Source: Paenibacillus agricola (GTDB lineage Bacteria; Bacillota; Bacilli; Paenibacillales; NBRC-103111). Taken from it: DNA of 64,000 nt. The position numbers were made by a program, and so were the translations under genes. Below, piece after piece: positions 15,997 to 24,676 of the stretch. The stretch spans positions 1 through 64,000 of the forward strand of contig NZ_JAAOIW010000012.1 of the NCBI RefSeq assembly GCF_011440305.1, given 5' to 3'. How positions within the stretch are numbered: position 1 is the first letter of the stretch; the number at the start of each line of letters is the position of its first letter. The notes below the pieces were generated by a model. That model ran no database searches and was not told where the DNA came from. It worked only from the letters and a program-made list of their open reading frames with translations.

Positions 15997-16098
15997 ATGA
16001 GAAGAACCATAGCAGATATCGAAGTAGAAGCAGTAGTCAAAGAATTGTATTTGTTTGCTTTGACAGCGGAAGCTATGGAATTTATGAAAAACACATGA
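15997..16098 (+). CDS. Very small ORF (33 aa) with strong RBS
   Basis: AAGGAGG at 15984-15990 sits seven bases before the ATG. The peptide reads MRRTIADIEVEAVVKELYL and then FALTAEAMEFMKNT. It lies 17 bases after the previous gene. It may be a genuine small protein or the front of a truncated gene, since the following 150 bases are non-coding and a second truncated frame follows. Confidence 0.4.
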   Translation: MRRTIADIEVEAVVKELYLFALTAEAMEFMKNT

Positions 16099-16248
16099 TG
16101 GAGCTGAAATCAGCCAACCAAACACCAAGGAGGTATGTGTAAGGCTGGAAATATCTGAAGAAGTTTTTTATTAGGGCATATTTTGGTACAGTACATACAT
16201 GGATGCTACAATCAACTTGGAAAAATAGGAATATGAAAGGAGGAGTAC

Positions 16249-16380
16249 ATGTCCTGGAGTGAATTTCAAGCAGTACGCAACGAATATAATGATACATTCA
16301 GATCGATTGACGAAAGTCTCATTAAGCTCTTGAAGGAACGAAAAGATCTTGCTATAAGGAAGTTTATTTTAACTAAGTAG
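16249..16380 (+). pseudogene. Truncated gene with chorismate-mutase-like first helix
   Basis: GAAAGGAGG precedes an ATG at 16249 and gives 43 residues. The segment FRSIDESLIKLLKERKDLA resembles the first long helix of AroQ-type chorismate mutases (IDxxLIxLLxERxxLA). The frame then stops at 16378 after IRKFILTK, long before the full domain of about 90 residues, so it is probably a truncation of a larger gene. Confidence 0.4.
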
Positions 16381-16463
16381 GCTTCTCCGCTTTTTGATTT
16401 CAAGCCAAGCGATTAGAGCTAGCCCAGGGTTGCAATTGAGACCATTGTAGGGAGATGACAGGA

Positions 16464-17195
16464 ATGAAGAGAGTGGAAACTGTATGTAATATCGAAGCTT
16501 TACCTTTAATTATTCAGGAATATGCGAAGGCAGCAAGGATCTATGATAGCAGTTGTTCTGAAAATGCTAGAACTTTTTTTCTTGATGGTACGGTAAGAAG
16601 CTATTTGAAGCTGGGCAAGAAAGGAGCTCTTGAAAAAGAAAGCCGAATGATGGATTTTGTAAGCCGGGAAGGGCTTGCACCCAAAGTCATTGCTTATATC
16701 TCAGACGTGTCCGAAGATTATTTGCTCATGGAAGCGGTTACTGGAGAAGATGGTGTATCTGGTGGACATCTAGACAATCCTTCGAAATTGGCTCATGTAT
16801 TTGGGGAATATTTAAGGCTGCTTCATTCCCTCCCTACCACAGGCTGTCCCTATCCCTCTAGAACAGCTGAAATGCTGGCAGAAGCACAGAACAAACATGC
16901 AGATATGGAAATCCTTAAGCATTTAAAGGGTAGCCCTGTTGATGATGTCATTATTCATGGAGACTATTGCCTTCCTAATATCATTATGGAGCATTATCAA
17001 TTCAAAGGGTTTATTGACTTGGGTTCTGGCGGAATAGGAGATCGACACTATGACCTTTACTGGGGGCTCTGGACGTTGGCGTATAATTTAAAGACGGACC
17101 AATACAAGGATACCTTTCTCGATGCATACGGAAAAGCAGATATCAATGAGGACAGGCTGGAGTTCTGCTCCGTGCTTGCTAATCTAGTGGAATAA
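16464..17195 (+). CDS. APH(3')-like aminoglycoside/choline-kinase-fold phosphotransferase
   Basis: The ATG at 16464 is chosen over 16455 because GGGAG ends ten bases before it. The 243-residue protein has the kinase catalytic motif IIHGDYCLPN (His165, Asp167, Asn172) and the metal-binding DLGSGGIGDRHYDL, as in APH(3') enzymes. It also has the N-lobe LKLGKKGALEKESRMMDFV with a candidate ATP-binding Lys. Antibiotic resistance cannot be assumed: chromosomal homologues in Paenibacillus are numerous and may act on cell metabolites. It precedes the PlsY-like gene by about 90 bases on the same strand. Confidence 0.75.
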   Translation: MKRVETVCNIEALPLIIQEYAKAARIYDSSCSENARTFFLDGTVRSYLKLGKKGALEKESRMMDFVSREGLAPKVIAYISDVSEDYLLMEAVTGEDGVSGGHLDNPSKLAHVFGEYLRLLHSLPTTGCPYPSRTAEMLAEAQNKHADMEILKHLKGSPVDDVIIHGDYCLPNIIMEHYQFKGFIDLGSGGIGDRHYDLYWGLWTLAYNLKTDQYKDTFLDAYGKADINEDRLEFCSVLANLVE

Positions 17196-17283
17196 CGAAG
17201 AATGGTGTGGGATGTTGCATGCATGGGGGAGCTTCCACACAATAAGCCAAATAACATCACACTTATGAATGGAGTGATCATGG

Positions 17284-17859
17284 ATGATCGTTCCCATTAT
17301 TTTTCTGTTTGTGGCTTATGGATTGGGTTGCCTGTCAGTCGCCTACCTATGGGTGAAGCTGAAATATGGGCAAGATATTAGAACGCTTGGAAGTGGCACT
17401 GCGGGTGCACGAAATGCTGGAAGAATGTACGGTTCCTCCACATTTATGATTACATTACTGGGGGATGCTGCAAAAGCTGCATTAGCGATTTACCTGGCAA
17501 CTAGGATCACGGAATCACTTGCTTATATGGCGGTAATAGGTTTGATCGTAATTGTTGGGCATATTTATCCGGTTTTCTTAGGTTTTCAGGGTGGTAAAGG
17601 AATGGCTCCGTTTGCAGGAGGGGCGCTTATGATCGATTGGAGAATTTTCTTGATTATGTTGTTGATTGCTGGCTTGCTACTGCTCGTATTTCGGCGATTT
17701 ACACCTGCCGGACTGACGGCCCTGCTGACCTATCCGTTTCTGATTTATTTATTTTACGAAGCATGGAGCTTTGCACTCATTGGTTTATTCACGATACTTG
17801 TTGTGATTCATGCGCATAGAAGCAATATTAAGGAATTAATCAGGAGTTGGTCCAGATGA
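17284..17859 (+). CDS. PlsY-like glycerol-3-phosphate acyltransferase paralogue
   Basis: The 191-residue integral membrane protein has the three PlsY motifs: GSGTAGARNAGR (residues about 37-48), GHIYPVFLGFQGGKGMA (about 95-111) and HAHRSNIKEL near the end. PlsY transfers acyl from acyl-phosphate to sn-glycerol-3-phosphate to start phospholipid synthesis. In housekeeping PlsY the first motif is usually GSGNxGATN. Here Asn is replaced by Thr and the last Thr by Arg, which suggests a divergent paralogue. Its stop overlaps the start of the next gene (ATGA), pointing to a joint function with the GNAT-aminotransferase fusion. Confidence 0.8.
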   Translation: MIVPIIFLFVAYGLGCLSVAYLWVKLKYGQDIRTLGSGTAGARNAGRMYGSSTFMITLLGDAAKAALAIYLATRITESLAYMAVIGLIVIVGHIYPVFLGFQGGKGMAPFAGGALMIDWRIFLIMLLIAGLLLLVFRRFTPAGLTALLTYPFLIYLFYEAWSFALIGLFTILVVIHAHRSNIKELIRSWSR

Positions 17860-19433
17860 GCATACAGTTTACAATAGCCTCAAGCCAAGAAGAGATGCAG
17901 CAAATCCATCAATTAAATTACCGCACCTTCGTTGAAGAAATTCCTCAGCATTCCCCTCATGCATCCAGGCAGCTAATCGACCGATTTCATCAGGAGAATA
18001 CTTATTTAATAGGGATGAAGCAGGGGGTGCTTGTTGCGATGCTGGCGATTAGACACCAGCGCCCCTTCTCGTTGGATGAAAAGCTGGCTCAGTTGGATAG
18101 TTACCTACCTTTTATTCCAAAATCGATGGTGGAAATTCGCCTGTTGGCAGTGGATAAGCAGCATCGCTCAGGCCAAGTGTTTTATGGACTTGCCCAGTAT
18201 TTAAAAGCATATTTATGGAATCACCATATTGATCTGGCCTTGATCTCTGGAACAACCCGACAGCTGAAGCTTTATGGTAGATTGGGGTTTGTCCCTTTTG
18301 CCCATATTGTGGGTACAGCCGAGGCAAGCTACCAGCCGATGTATATGACAAGAGAGAGCTTTGGTGGCTCGGAGACAGCTAAACTATTTGCGCATATAGA
18401 GCCTGTATCCTTTTGTGCGGGTCCCGTTAAAATAACAGAACCCATAGCTACACTGATGAAGCAACAGCCCCTATCACACCGTTCCGCTTCATTTATGGAT
18501 CTAATGTCCAACGTACAAAAGTCTTTGGCCGCTATGACCCAAGCAAATTACGTACAGGTTCTGCTCGGCTCGGGAACCTTGGCCAATGATGTTGTAGCTG
18601 GCCAGATTTCCAGATGGAAGGGGCAAGGACTTATTTTGGTAAATGGAGAGTTTGGGTATCGTTTGGTGGATCATGCCGAACGTTTGAACTTGCCTTTTAC
18701 CTGTTTGCAAGAGCCCTATGGCAGTCCATTCAAGCTGGACGCCATTGAAGCCGAATTGCAAGCAGCGCCCTATGCTTGGTTGTGGATGGTTCATTGCGAG
18801 ACCTCCACAGGTATGCTGAACAACACCGAAGGGATCAAGAAGCTTTGCAAGCGCTACAATATATGGCTGTTTCTAGACTGTATAAGCTCCCTTGGTGCCG
18901 TACCGATTGATTTGTCGGGTGTTTATATGGCTAGTGGCGTTAGTGGGAAAGCGATTGGCGCTTATACGGGATTGGCTTTCGTCTTTCATCAGGAGGATGT
19001 GACACCCGACCATCGGCTTCCACGATACTTGGATCTTGGATTGTATGTGGCCAAGCAAAGTGTGCCGTTCTCCCATTCTTCTAATTTATTAAGCGCTTTA
19101 GATTTGGCACTACAGAAATATGCTACTAATGAGCCGTATGAACAGTTAATCGAGATCCATCAATTATTAACCCGTGAGCTGAAGCGTTTAGACCTAAGGA
19201 CGTTGACGGATAAGGAGCATGCAGCTCCCCTGATTGTAACTATACCGATTTATAAGCCCTTTAGCTCTCAACAAATTGGAGATGCTTTGGCGAAGAAAGG
19301 CTTTCATTTGCAATATGAAAGTGAATATTTACTAGAGCATAACTTTCTTCAGATTGCCACTATCGGCATACAGCGAAGCGAAGTGCTTGAGCTGGTCCAA
19401 TCCTTGGAAACTTGGGTGTTGGATCATAAATGA
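17856..19433 (+). CDS. Fusion of GNAT acyltransferase and class-V PLP aminotransferase
   Basis: The 525-residue protein starts at 17856 (MSIQFTIASSQEEMQQ) behind CAGGAG. Residues 1-165 are a GNAT/autoinducer-synthase-like acyltransferase domain (NYRTFVEEIP, KSMVEIRLLAVDKQHRSGQV, LYGRLGFVPFA). Residues about 186-525 are a class-V aminotransferase of the alanine-glyoxylate or phosphonopyruvate (PhnW-like) type: CAGPVKITEP, LSHRSASFMDL, VHCETSTGM, the PLP-N1-binding Asp341 in FLDCISSLGAVP, and the Schiff-base Lys365 in GVSGKAIGAYTG. The N-domain looks closer to N-acyl-amino-acid or acyl-ACP-using enzymes than to acetyltransferases (inference). Coupling to a PlsY paralogue suggests making an unusual aminolipid. 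Confidence 0.75.
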   Translation: MSIQFTIASSQEEMQQIHQLNYRTFVEEIPQHSPHASRQLIDRFHQENTYLIGMKQGVLVAMLAIRHQRPFSLDEKLAQLDSYLPFIPKSMVEIRLLAVDKQHRSGQVFYGLAQYLKAYLWNHHIDLALISGTTRQLKLYGRLGFVPFAHIVGTAEASYQPMYMTRESFGGSETAKLFAHIEPVSFCAGPVKITEPIATLMKQQPLSHRSASFMDLMSNVQKSLAAMTQANYVQVLLGSGTLANDVVAGQISRWKGQGLILVNGEFGYRLVDHAERLNLPFTCLQEPYGSPFKLDAIEAELQAAPYAWLWMVHCETSTGMLNNTEGIKKLCKRYNIWLFLDCISSLGAVPIDLSGVYMASGVSGKAIGAYTGLAFVFHQEDVTPDHRLPRYLDLGLYVAKQSVPFSHSSNLLSALDLALQKYATNEPYEQLIEIHQLLTRELKRLDLRTLTDKEHAAPLIVTIPIYKPFSSQQIGDALAKKGFHLQYESEYLLEHNFLQIATIGIQRSEVLELVQSLETWVLDHK

Positions 19434-19523
19434 GTGGAATAAGGGTGCTTCGCACATAGCGGATCAACTGCGGGAGATTATTGATGATTTGCTTTAACTG
19501 CAAGCTGTAAATGGAAGAGAATG

Positions 19524-19561
19524 AAAGAGCTGAGGAGTCTGATCCTGCAGCTCTTTTTTTT
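19524..19561 (+). terminator. Rho-independent terminator after GNAT-aminotransferase gene
   Basis: AAAGAGCTG (19524-19532) pairs perfectly with CAGCTCTTT (19548-19556), followed by more T residues (T8 in all). It also lies at the 3' end of the convergent GNAT gene. Confidence 0.85.
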
Positions 19562-19569
19562 GATCCAGG

Positions 19570-20028
19570 TTATAGAGTTAGATAGTAATGATAAAAATCA
19601 GTATTCTTCTTATACCCATTTCGTTCATATATCCTTTGTGCCTGTTCATTATCGATTGCCGTGGATAGTCCAAGTCCCTTTGCCTTTGTATATTTGGCGA
19701 ATAGTTCTGCGGCTTCTAGAAGCAATTGGGCGGCACCTCGTTTTCTGTAGGTATCGGCTACATATAAATCATTAAGTATCCATGATCTCTTCATTGAAAC
19801 CGAGGAAAAGGACGGATATAGCTGTGTAAATCCAATTGCTTTATTCATTTCGTTATCCTTGGCAATAAATATAACAGCATCCCTATGCTCGAATCGTTCA
19901 AATAAGAAGCGCTTTGCTCCTTCAAGATCAGATTCTTGCTTATAAAATATTCGGTATTCATTAAATAAAATCGATAAATCTTCAAGATCTTCAAGGGTTG
20001 CTTGTTTAGCAATTAAGGGATTATGCAT
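19570..20028 (-). CDS. GNAT-family N-acetyltransferase
   Basis: I start at the ATG at 20028 (MHNPLIAKQATLEDLEDL), which is properly spaced from AAAGGAG. The 152-residue domain has the acetyl-CoA binding motif VADTYRKRGAAQLLLEAA, the upstream strand SWILNDLY, and the NEQAQRIYERNGYKK tail with the general-acid Tyr. The substrate is unknown. Proteins of this size and tail commonly acetylate small amines or amino acids. Confidence 0.85.
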   Translation of the reverse strand: MHNPLIAKQATLEDLEDLSILFNEYRIFYKQESDLEGAKRFLFERFEHRDAVIFIAKDNEMNKAIGFTQLYPSFSSVSMKRSWILNDLYVADTYRKRGAAQLLLEAAELFAKYTKAKGLGLSTAIDNEQAQRIYERNGYKKNTDFYHYYLTL

Positions 20029-20155
20029 TTCCGTCACTCCTTTTTATATGATTTGCCGAGATGATTTGGGAATTTAATATTTTTAGTGGTAATATAAAGA
20101 AAAGTTAACATATATAAACACATTTTACAATAAAATTATGGGTGGAGTTGACTGG

Positions 20156-20680
20156 ATGAGCACGTATTTAATGAAAAATACTTGGCCGATTCATATAAAC
20201 CATTATAGCTCCAATTATCTCGCAAATGTTATGATTACTATGTTCACAAATCCTTCCGTACGCTTGTTCGATGATTTTTATAATATTAGCCAAGGTTTTT
20301 CCAGGAATTTTGCGCAGGACAGTAATCTTCATGAATTTATCCGGTTTATGTTGGAACGGTTTTTTTATGAAGAATTTGAACAAAAATGTGGGGCTGTAGA
20401 TGGATTGGGCTCTCAGGAAGCTATAGGAGACATAAAGCCATTTTGGATGAACCTTGTTTTGATGGTGTATCATATAGATCACTTGAGCTTTCAAAGGTGG
20501 GTGGAAGATAACTCCCAATTAAAAGGCGATATTGATGACATGATCAACGCATATATGTATGAGTTTTTGAATGATAAATGGCAAGAGCTGCTTCAAGAGC
20601 TGACAAATGACATATTTCCCATCCTGTTCGCTAACAGGGGATTTTTACTTGAATTTAATCGAAGGGTTGCCCGTACATAA
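20156..20680 (+). pseudogene. N-terminal part of a split HNH-nuclease-type gene
   Basis: The frame (start 20156, MSTYLMKNTWPIHINHYS, with GGTGGAG ten bases upstream) encodes 174 residues rich in aromatic and acidic residues. It ends in NDIFPILFANRGFLLEFNRRVA. I recognise this as the type of N-terminal region that precedes an HNH domain in some Firmicute nucleases. The HNH part lies six bases downstream in another frame, so the stop at 20678 probably marks a frameshift rather than a natural end. The N-terminal region alone has no known function. Confidence 0.45.
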
Positions 20681-20685
20681 GCTCG

Positions 20686-20937
20686 ATGTCAGTGGATGGA
20701 TTGAATTCAAGCTCGGCAGGAGCTTTGAAAAGTAAGGGTGTGTTGAAGATAATGGATATTCCAGCGTGGGTGAAAGAGTTGATCTTTTCGAGGGATCAAG
20801 GAATTTGTGTAGTTTGTAGCTCCAGCCTGACCTATTGGATAACAGAATTATCTGAAAATAACTTCGAACACATGGTACCTCTTGCTCTGAGTGGAGCCAA
20901 TGATGTATCTAATATGCAATTAATTTGTACTACATAG
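20686..20937 (+). pseudogene. HNH endonuclease domain, truncated
   Basis: The frame carries most of an HNH motif: FSRDQGICVVCSSSLTYWI with a Cys-x-x-Cys pair, NNFEHMVPLALSGANDVSN with the central His, and QLICTT. The stop falls exactly where the second Cys-x-x-Cys pair and the CNxxK end of the domain should be. The domain therefore lacks part of its zinc site and is probably inactive. It follows the N-terminal fragment at 20156-20680. Confidence 0.55.
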
Positions 20938-20963
20938 CAGGTCGTTCTCCTCCACTAACTGAC

Positions 20964-20993
20964 TTTACATACCACTGGGGGGTATGGTATAAT
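20964..20993 (+). promoter_or_regulatory. csoR-copZ promoter with CsoR operator
   Basis: A TTTACA -35 (20964-20969) and TATAAT -10 (20988-20993) are 18 bp apart. Between and overlapping them lies ATACCACTGGGGGGTAT (20969-20985), a G-tract dyad of the type bound by CsoR. Apo-CsoR should block RNA polymerase here and Cu(I) should release it. Confidence 0.8.
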
Positions 20994-21023
20994 AATAGTT
21001 AAGAAGGATAGGAGGCTAACCAT

Positions 21024-21356
21024 ATGGAAACCCTTGAAGAAAATGCAGAAGTGCTCTCAGAAGCCCATTGTGGCAATGCGAGGAAAAGCCATCATTCCGA
21101 TAAAACAAAAGCAAATTTAGTGACACGACTCAATCGTATCGAAGGCCAAATTCGAGGCGTTAAGGGTTTAATAGAAAAGGATACTTACTGTGATGATGTA
21201 TTAAATCAAATTGCTGCAGCTCAGGCGGCACTAAACAGTGTGGGCAAGCTCTTGTTAGAAGGCCATATGAAAAGCTGTGTGATCGAACGCATTCAGGCAG
21301 GGGAACATGAAGTTATAGATGAGTTATTGATTACCGTAAACAAATTAATGAAATAA
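21024..21356 (+). CDS. csoR: Copper-sensing transcriptional repressor CsoR
   Basis: The 110-residue all-helical protein has the DUF156 core (RLNRIEGQIRGVKGLIEKD). The Cu(I) ligand set is Cys56 (TYCDDVL), His81 and Cys85 (EGHMKSC). These three residues distinguish copper sensors from FrmR/RcnR relatives. The N-terminal 25 residues contain extra Cys and His residues (EAHCGNARKSHH) that might also bind metal. It lies directly downstream of a CsoR box and 40 bases upstream of copZ, as in Bacillus copper operons. Confidence 0.92.
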   Translation: METLEENAEVLSEAHCGNARKSHHSDKTKANLVTRLNRIEGQIRGVKGLIEKDTYCDDVLNQIAAAQAALNSVGKLLLEGHMKSCVIERIQAGEHEVIDELLITVNKLMK

Positions 21357-21395
21357 TAACGAATGGAAATAATAATGAATGATGGAGGAAACGAT

Positions 21396-21596
21396 ATGCA
21401 ACATATAACCTTAAAAGTAGAAGGCATGACCTGCGGGCATTGTGTGAGTTCGGTTGAAGGTGCGGTTAAGAACGTAGGAGCTACAGGAAAAGTAGATCTA
21501 TCAGCTAAAACCGTACAGATTCAATTCGATGAAGGCAAGCTCTCATTAGACAAGATTAAAGAGGCCATCGAGGATCAAGGATACGATGTAGGCTGA
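21396..21596 (+). CDS. copZ: Copper chaperone CopZ
   Basis: I start at 21396 (MQHITLKVEG) because GGAGG precedes it. The 66-residue heavy-metal-associated domain has MTCGHC for Cu(I) binding and the closing EAIEDQGYDV. It should carry Cu(I) to the N-terminal domains of CopA. It is co-transcribed with csoR and separated from copA by a hairpin and a second CsoR box. Confidence 0.92.
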   Translation: MQHITLKVEGMTCGHCVSSVEGAVKNVGATGKVDLSAKTVQIQFDEGKLSLDKIKEAIEDQGYDVG

Positions 21597-21605
21597 AAAA
21601 AAAGC

Positions 21606-21635
21606 GAGCACAGCGTGTTAAAACTCGTTGTGCTC
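21606..21635 (+). terminator. Hairpin between copZ and copA
   Basis: GAGCACAGCG (21606-21615) pairs with CGTTGTGCTC (21626-21635) with one G-T wobble. A loose T-rich stretch follows about nine bases later. It probably ends or attenuates the csoR-copZ transcript before the separate copA control region. Confidence 0.55.
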
Positions 21636-21660
21636 AAATCTATATTTTTTTCGTGAAAAT

Positions 21661-21677
21661 ATACCCCCCAGTGGTAT
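21661..21677 (+). promoter_or_regulatory. Second CsoR operator, upstream of copA
   Basis: ATACCCCCCAGTGGTAT is the exact 17-base reverse complement of the box at 20969-20985. It ends just before the copA ribosome binding site (AGGAGG at 21679-21684), so bound CsoR would act at or immediately downstream of the promoter. Confidence 0.8.
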
Positions 21678-21692
21678 CAGGAGGCACATGCA

Positions 21693-24116
21693 ATGGAAAA
21701 GGCTTTAGAACAACAGCAGACGACCTTGCAAATAACAGGAATGACCTGCGCTGCGTGCGCTAATCGGATCGAAAAAGGACTGAATAAGCTCGAAGGTGTG
21801 TCCAAAGCAAACGTAAATTTTGCCATGGAGCAAGCTTCCGTTACTTTCGACCCTGCAAAGGCGAATCTGGAGCAGATGGAACAAAAAATCGAGGCCTTGG
21901 GATATGGAACTGTGAAAGATGCAGCAGATTTTCAAATAACAGGGATGACCTGTGCAGCTTGTGCTACCCGTATTGAAAAAGGATTGAACAAAATGCCGGG
22001 TGTTACAAATGCTACGGTAAACCTCGCTTTAGAGACTGCCCATGTAGAATATTCATCCTCCATAGTATCGGTTGCCGATATGGTGGGCAAAGTAAAGCAG
22101 CTGGGATATGGAGCCTTTCCCAAACAAGAACAGCAGGAAACAGGAGATTATCGGCAAAAAGAACTGAGAAACCACAAGCTTAAGCTGATTGCTTCTGCGA
22201 TTCTTTCTCTGCCTTTGCTTTGGGCAATGGTCAGCCATTTTTCTTTTACTTCGTTTATATGGCTGCCGGAATTGTTTATGAACCCGTGGTTCCAATTAGC
22301 TCTGGCGACTCCTGTCCAATTCATTATCGGTTGGCAGTTTTATATAGGTGCCTATAAAGCGCTTCGTAACGGCAGTGCAAATATGGATGTGCTGGTTGCA
22401 CTCGGAACCTCCGCGGCTTACTTTTACAGCTTATATCAAACGATACGTTCACTAAATAATAATGTCCATCATGAAGTGGCTTTATACTATGAAACAAGTG
22501 CTGTCCTGATTACACTGATTCTGCTTGGAAAGCTATTTGAGATCTTGGCTAAAGGCAGGACCTCTGAAGCCATAAAAACACTCATGGGGCTTCAAGCTAA
22601 AACAGCAATAGTTCTCCGTGAAGGGGAAGAAATCAGTATACCCATAGAGGAAGTAGCGGTTAAAGATGTCATTGTAGTTAAACCCGGAGAAAAAATACCG
22701 GTAGATGGCGTAGTTATACAAGGGGCTTCCTCGGTTGATGAAGCCATGCTAACAGGCGAAAGCATCCCAGTGGACAAGCGTGCTGGTGATTCCGTTTTCG
22801 GAGCTACGATCAATAAAAATGGCATGTTAAAAATTGAAGCTACGAAGGTAGGCAGGGAAACAGCCCTTGCCCAAATTATTAAGGTGGTAGAGGAAGCACA
22901 AGGCTCAAAAGCTCCGATCCAAAGAGTAGCGGATGCCATCTCCGGAATTTTCGTTCCTATTGTAGTCGGGATTGCCATTTTAACCTTTTTAATTTGGTAT
23001 TTCGGTGTAGAACCAGGCAATTTCTCGAGTGCCTTAGAAAAAGCCATTGCCGTTCTTGTTATAGCTTGCCCTTGTGCGTTGGGACTTGCTACTCCTACGT
23101 CCATTATGGCAGGGTCGGGCCGTGCAGCAGAATGGGGTATTCTATTTAAAGGTGGAGAGCACCTGGAAGCTACTCATCGTATTGAGACCCTTATTTTAGA
23201 CAAAACCGGAACAGTCACAAATGGAAAACCGGAACTCACCGATATCATTACCGCTAACGGGATGCAAGAGGATATCTTCTTGCGCTTGGTAGGTGCAGCC
23301 GAAAAAAATTCGGAGCATCCTTTGGCTGAGGCCATCGTGAAAGGAATCAAGGAAAGAGGAATCGAGCTTCTGGAGACTGAGCTGTTTGAAGCTATTCCGG
23401 GTTATGGGATTCGTGCTGTCGTTGAAGGTAAGGAAGTGCTGGTTGGGACAAGAAAGCTAATGGACAACTATGAAGTGGATGCTGAGGCTGCATTTGAAAA
23501 GATGAGCCGATTAGAGGAAGCTGGTAAAACATCGATGCTGGTTGCTATCGATGGCAGGTATGCGGGAATAGTTGCCGTAGCGGATACGATCAAGGATACG
23601 TCCAAAGAGGCGGTAGCCCGTCTAAAAAATCTTGGAATTGAGGTCATCATGATCACCGGAGATAATGAGCGGACAGCGAAAGCGATAGCGGCTCAGGCAG
23701 GTATTGACCAGGTTTTGGCCGAAGTTTTACCGGAAGGCAAAGCGGCTGAGGTTAAAAAACTGCAGGCAGCAGGGAAAAAGGTAGCCATGGTTGGAGATGG
23801 CATTAACGATGCACCCGCTCTGGCAACTGCGGATATAGGAATGGCGATGGGAACCGGTACAGACGTAGCCATGGAGGCCGCTGATGTGACCTTAATGCGC
23901 GGCGATTTAAACAGCATACCGGATGCGATATTTATGAGCAAAAAAACAATGGCAAATATCAAACAAAATCTGTTTTGGGCTTTAGCGTACAACGTAATTG
24001 GGATTCCCATAGCAGCATTAGGCTTTCTGGCTCCTTGGCTTGCTGGTGCGGCGATGGCGCTGAGCTCCGTATCCGTCGTATTAAATGCACTTAGACTTCA
24101 GCGGATTAAACTTTAA
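21693..24116 (+). CDS. copA: Cu(I)-exporting P-type ATPase CopA
   Basis: The 807-residue P1B-1 ATPase has two N-terminal heavy-metal-binding domains (GMTCAAC with Cys19/Cys22 and Cys87/Cys90). It also has the phosphatase-loop TGES, the membrane Cys-Pro-Cys (459-461), the phosphorylation site DKTGT (Asp503), SEHPLAEA in the nucleotide-binding domain, and [10 protein letters not shown] (Asp702, Asp706). Eight membrane helices are expected. It pumps Cu(I) out of the cytosol. AGGAGG precedes the ATG. Control by CsoR is predicted from the flanking operator. Confidence 0.96.
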   Translation: MEKALEQQQTTLQITGMTCAACANRIEKGLNKLEGVSKANVNFAMEQASVTFDPAKANLEQMEQKIEALGYGTVKDAADFQITGMTCAACATRIEKGLNKMPGVTNATVNLALETAHVEYSSSIVSVADMVGKVKQLGYGAFPKQEQQETGDYRQKELRNHKLKLIASAILSLPLLWAMVSHFSFTSFIWLPELFMNPWFQLALATPVQFIIGWQFYIGAYKALRNGSANMDVLVALGTSAAYFYSLYQTIRSLNNNVHHEVALYYETSAVLITLILLGKLFEILAKGRTSEAIKTLMGLQAKTAIVLREGEEISIPIEEVAVKDVIVVKPGEKIPVDGVVIQGASSVDEAMLTGESIPVDKRAGDSVFGATINKNGMLKIEATKVGRETALAQIIKVVEEAQGSKAPIQRVADAISGIFVPIVVGIAILTFLIWYFGVEPGNFSSALEKAIAVLVIACPCALGLATPTSIMAGSGRAAEWGILFKGGEHLEATHRIETLILDKTGTVTNGKPELTDIITANGMQEDIFLRLVGAAEKNSEHPLAEAIVKGIKERGIELLETELFEAIPGYGIRAVVEGKEVLVGTRKLMDNYEVDAEAAFEKMSRLEEAGKTSMLVAIDGRYAGIVAVADTIKDTSKEAVARLKNLGIEVIMITGDNERTAKAIAAQAGIDQVLAEVLPEGKAAEVKKLQAAGKKVAMVGDGINDAPALATADIGMAMGTGTDVAMEAADVTLMRGDLNSIPDAIFMSKKTMANIKQNLFWALAYNVIGIPIAALGFLAPWLAGAAMALSSVSVVLNALRLQRIKL

Positions 24117-24122
24117 TGATAA

Positions 24123-24150
24123 TAGCCTAAGGGTAGCTACCCTTAGGCTA
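24123..24150. terminator. Perfect palindromic hairpin after copA
   Basis: A 28-base perfect palindrome (arms TAGCCTAAGGGTAG and its complement, no loop) lies between convergent copA and the NlpC/P60 gene. It lacks a T run, but its position suggests a bidirectional terminator. Confidence 0.6.
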
Positions 24151-24169
24151 TACGATGTTTAGTTAATAC

Positions 24170-24676
24170 TTAAATTACACGACGTGCTGTGATGTAATGA
24201 GAATTCCAATAGGAGTTAACCGTAGAGATTTTCACCCCACCTGCTCCATAAGTGTGCAGCATTTTGTTATTGCCCACATAAACTCCAACATGCCCTACTC
24301 CTGACCGACCAGGAACGGAGAAGAAAAGCAAGTCACCCTTCTTCCAGTTTCGTTTCGATACATAGCTTCCCATTTTTGATTGCTGTGCAGATGTTCGAGG
24401 CAGGTTTATGCCATATTTTCCGTAAATAAATTTTGTCAAGGTCGAGCAATCGAATGTACGGGTCTGGCCAACCTTAGCGCCAAATTTATAAGGAGTACCT
24501 TTATACTTGAGGCCTAAAGAAATAATTTTACTTGCTTTCGACACTGCGGATGTGGATACTGCAGATTCAGCTGCGGATGCATGTTGAGGATTACCCAATA
24601 CTCCCCCACTGATACCGATAGTAGTTACTAAAGTCATAATGGCTAAACGCTTAGCCCATACTTGATGTAATTTCAT
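24170..24676 (-). CDS. Secreted NlpC/P60 (C40) cell-wall endopeptidase
   Basis: The 168-residue protein has a signal peptide (cut after HASA, about residue 35) and then a single NlpC/P60 domain. The catalytic triad is visible: Cys77 in RTFDCSTLTKFIYG, His129 in GVGHVGVYVG and His141 in MLHTYGAGG. These enzymes cleave the D-gamma-glutamyl-diaminopimelate bond of peptidoglycan. There is no SH3b or LysM targeting domain. The start has AAGGGGGAA at an ideal distance. Confidence 0.88.
   Translation of the reverse strand: MKLHQVWAKRLAIMTLVTTIGISGGVLGNPQHASAAESAVSTSAVSKASKIISLGLKYKGTPYKFGAKVGQTRTFDCSTLTKFIYGKYGINLPRTSAQQSKMGSYVSKRNWKKGDLLFFSVPGRSGVGHVGVYVGNNKMLHTYGAGGVKISTVNSYWNSHYITARRVI

Noticed and set aside
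16464-17195. Calling the phosphotransferase a named aminoglycoside-resistance gene
   Set aside because: The kinase motifs are clear but do not identify the substrate. Chromosomal homologues in Paenibacilli need not confer resistance.
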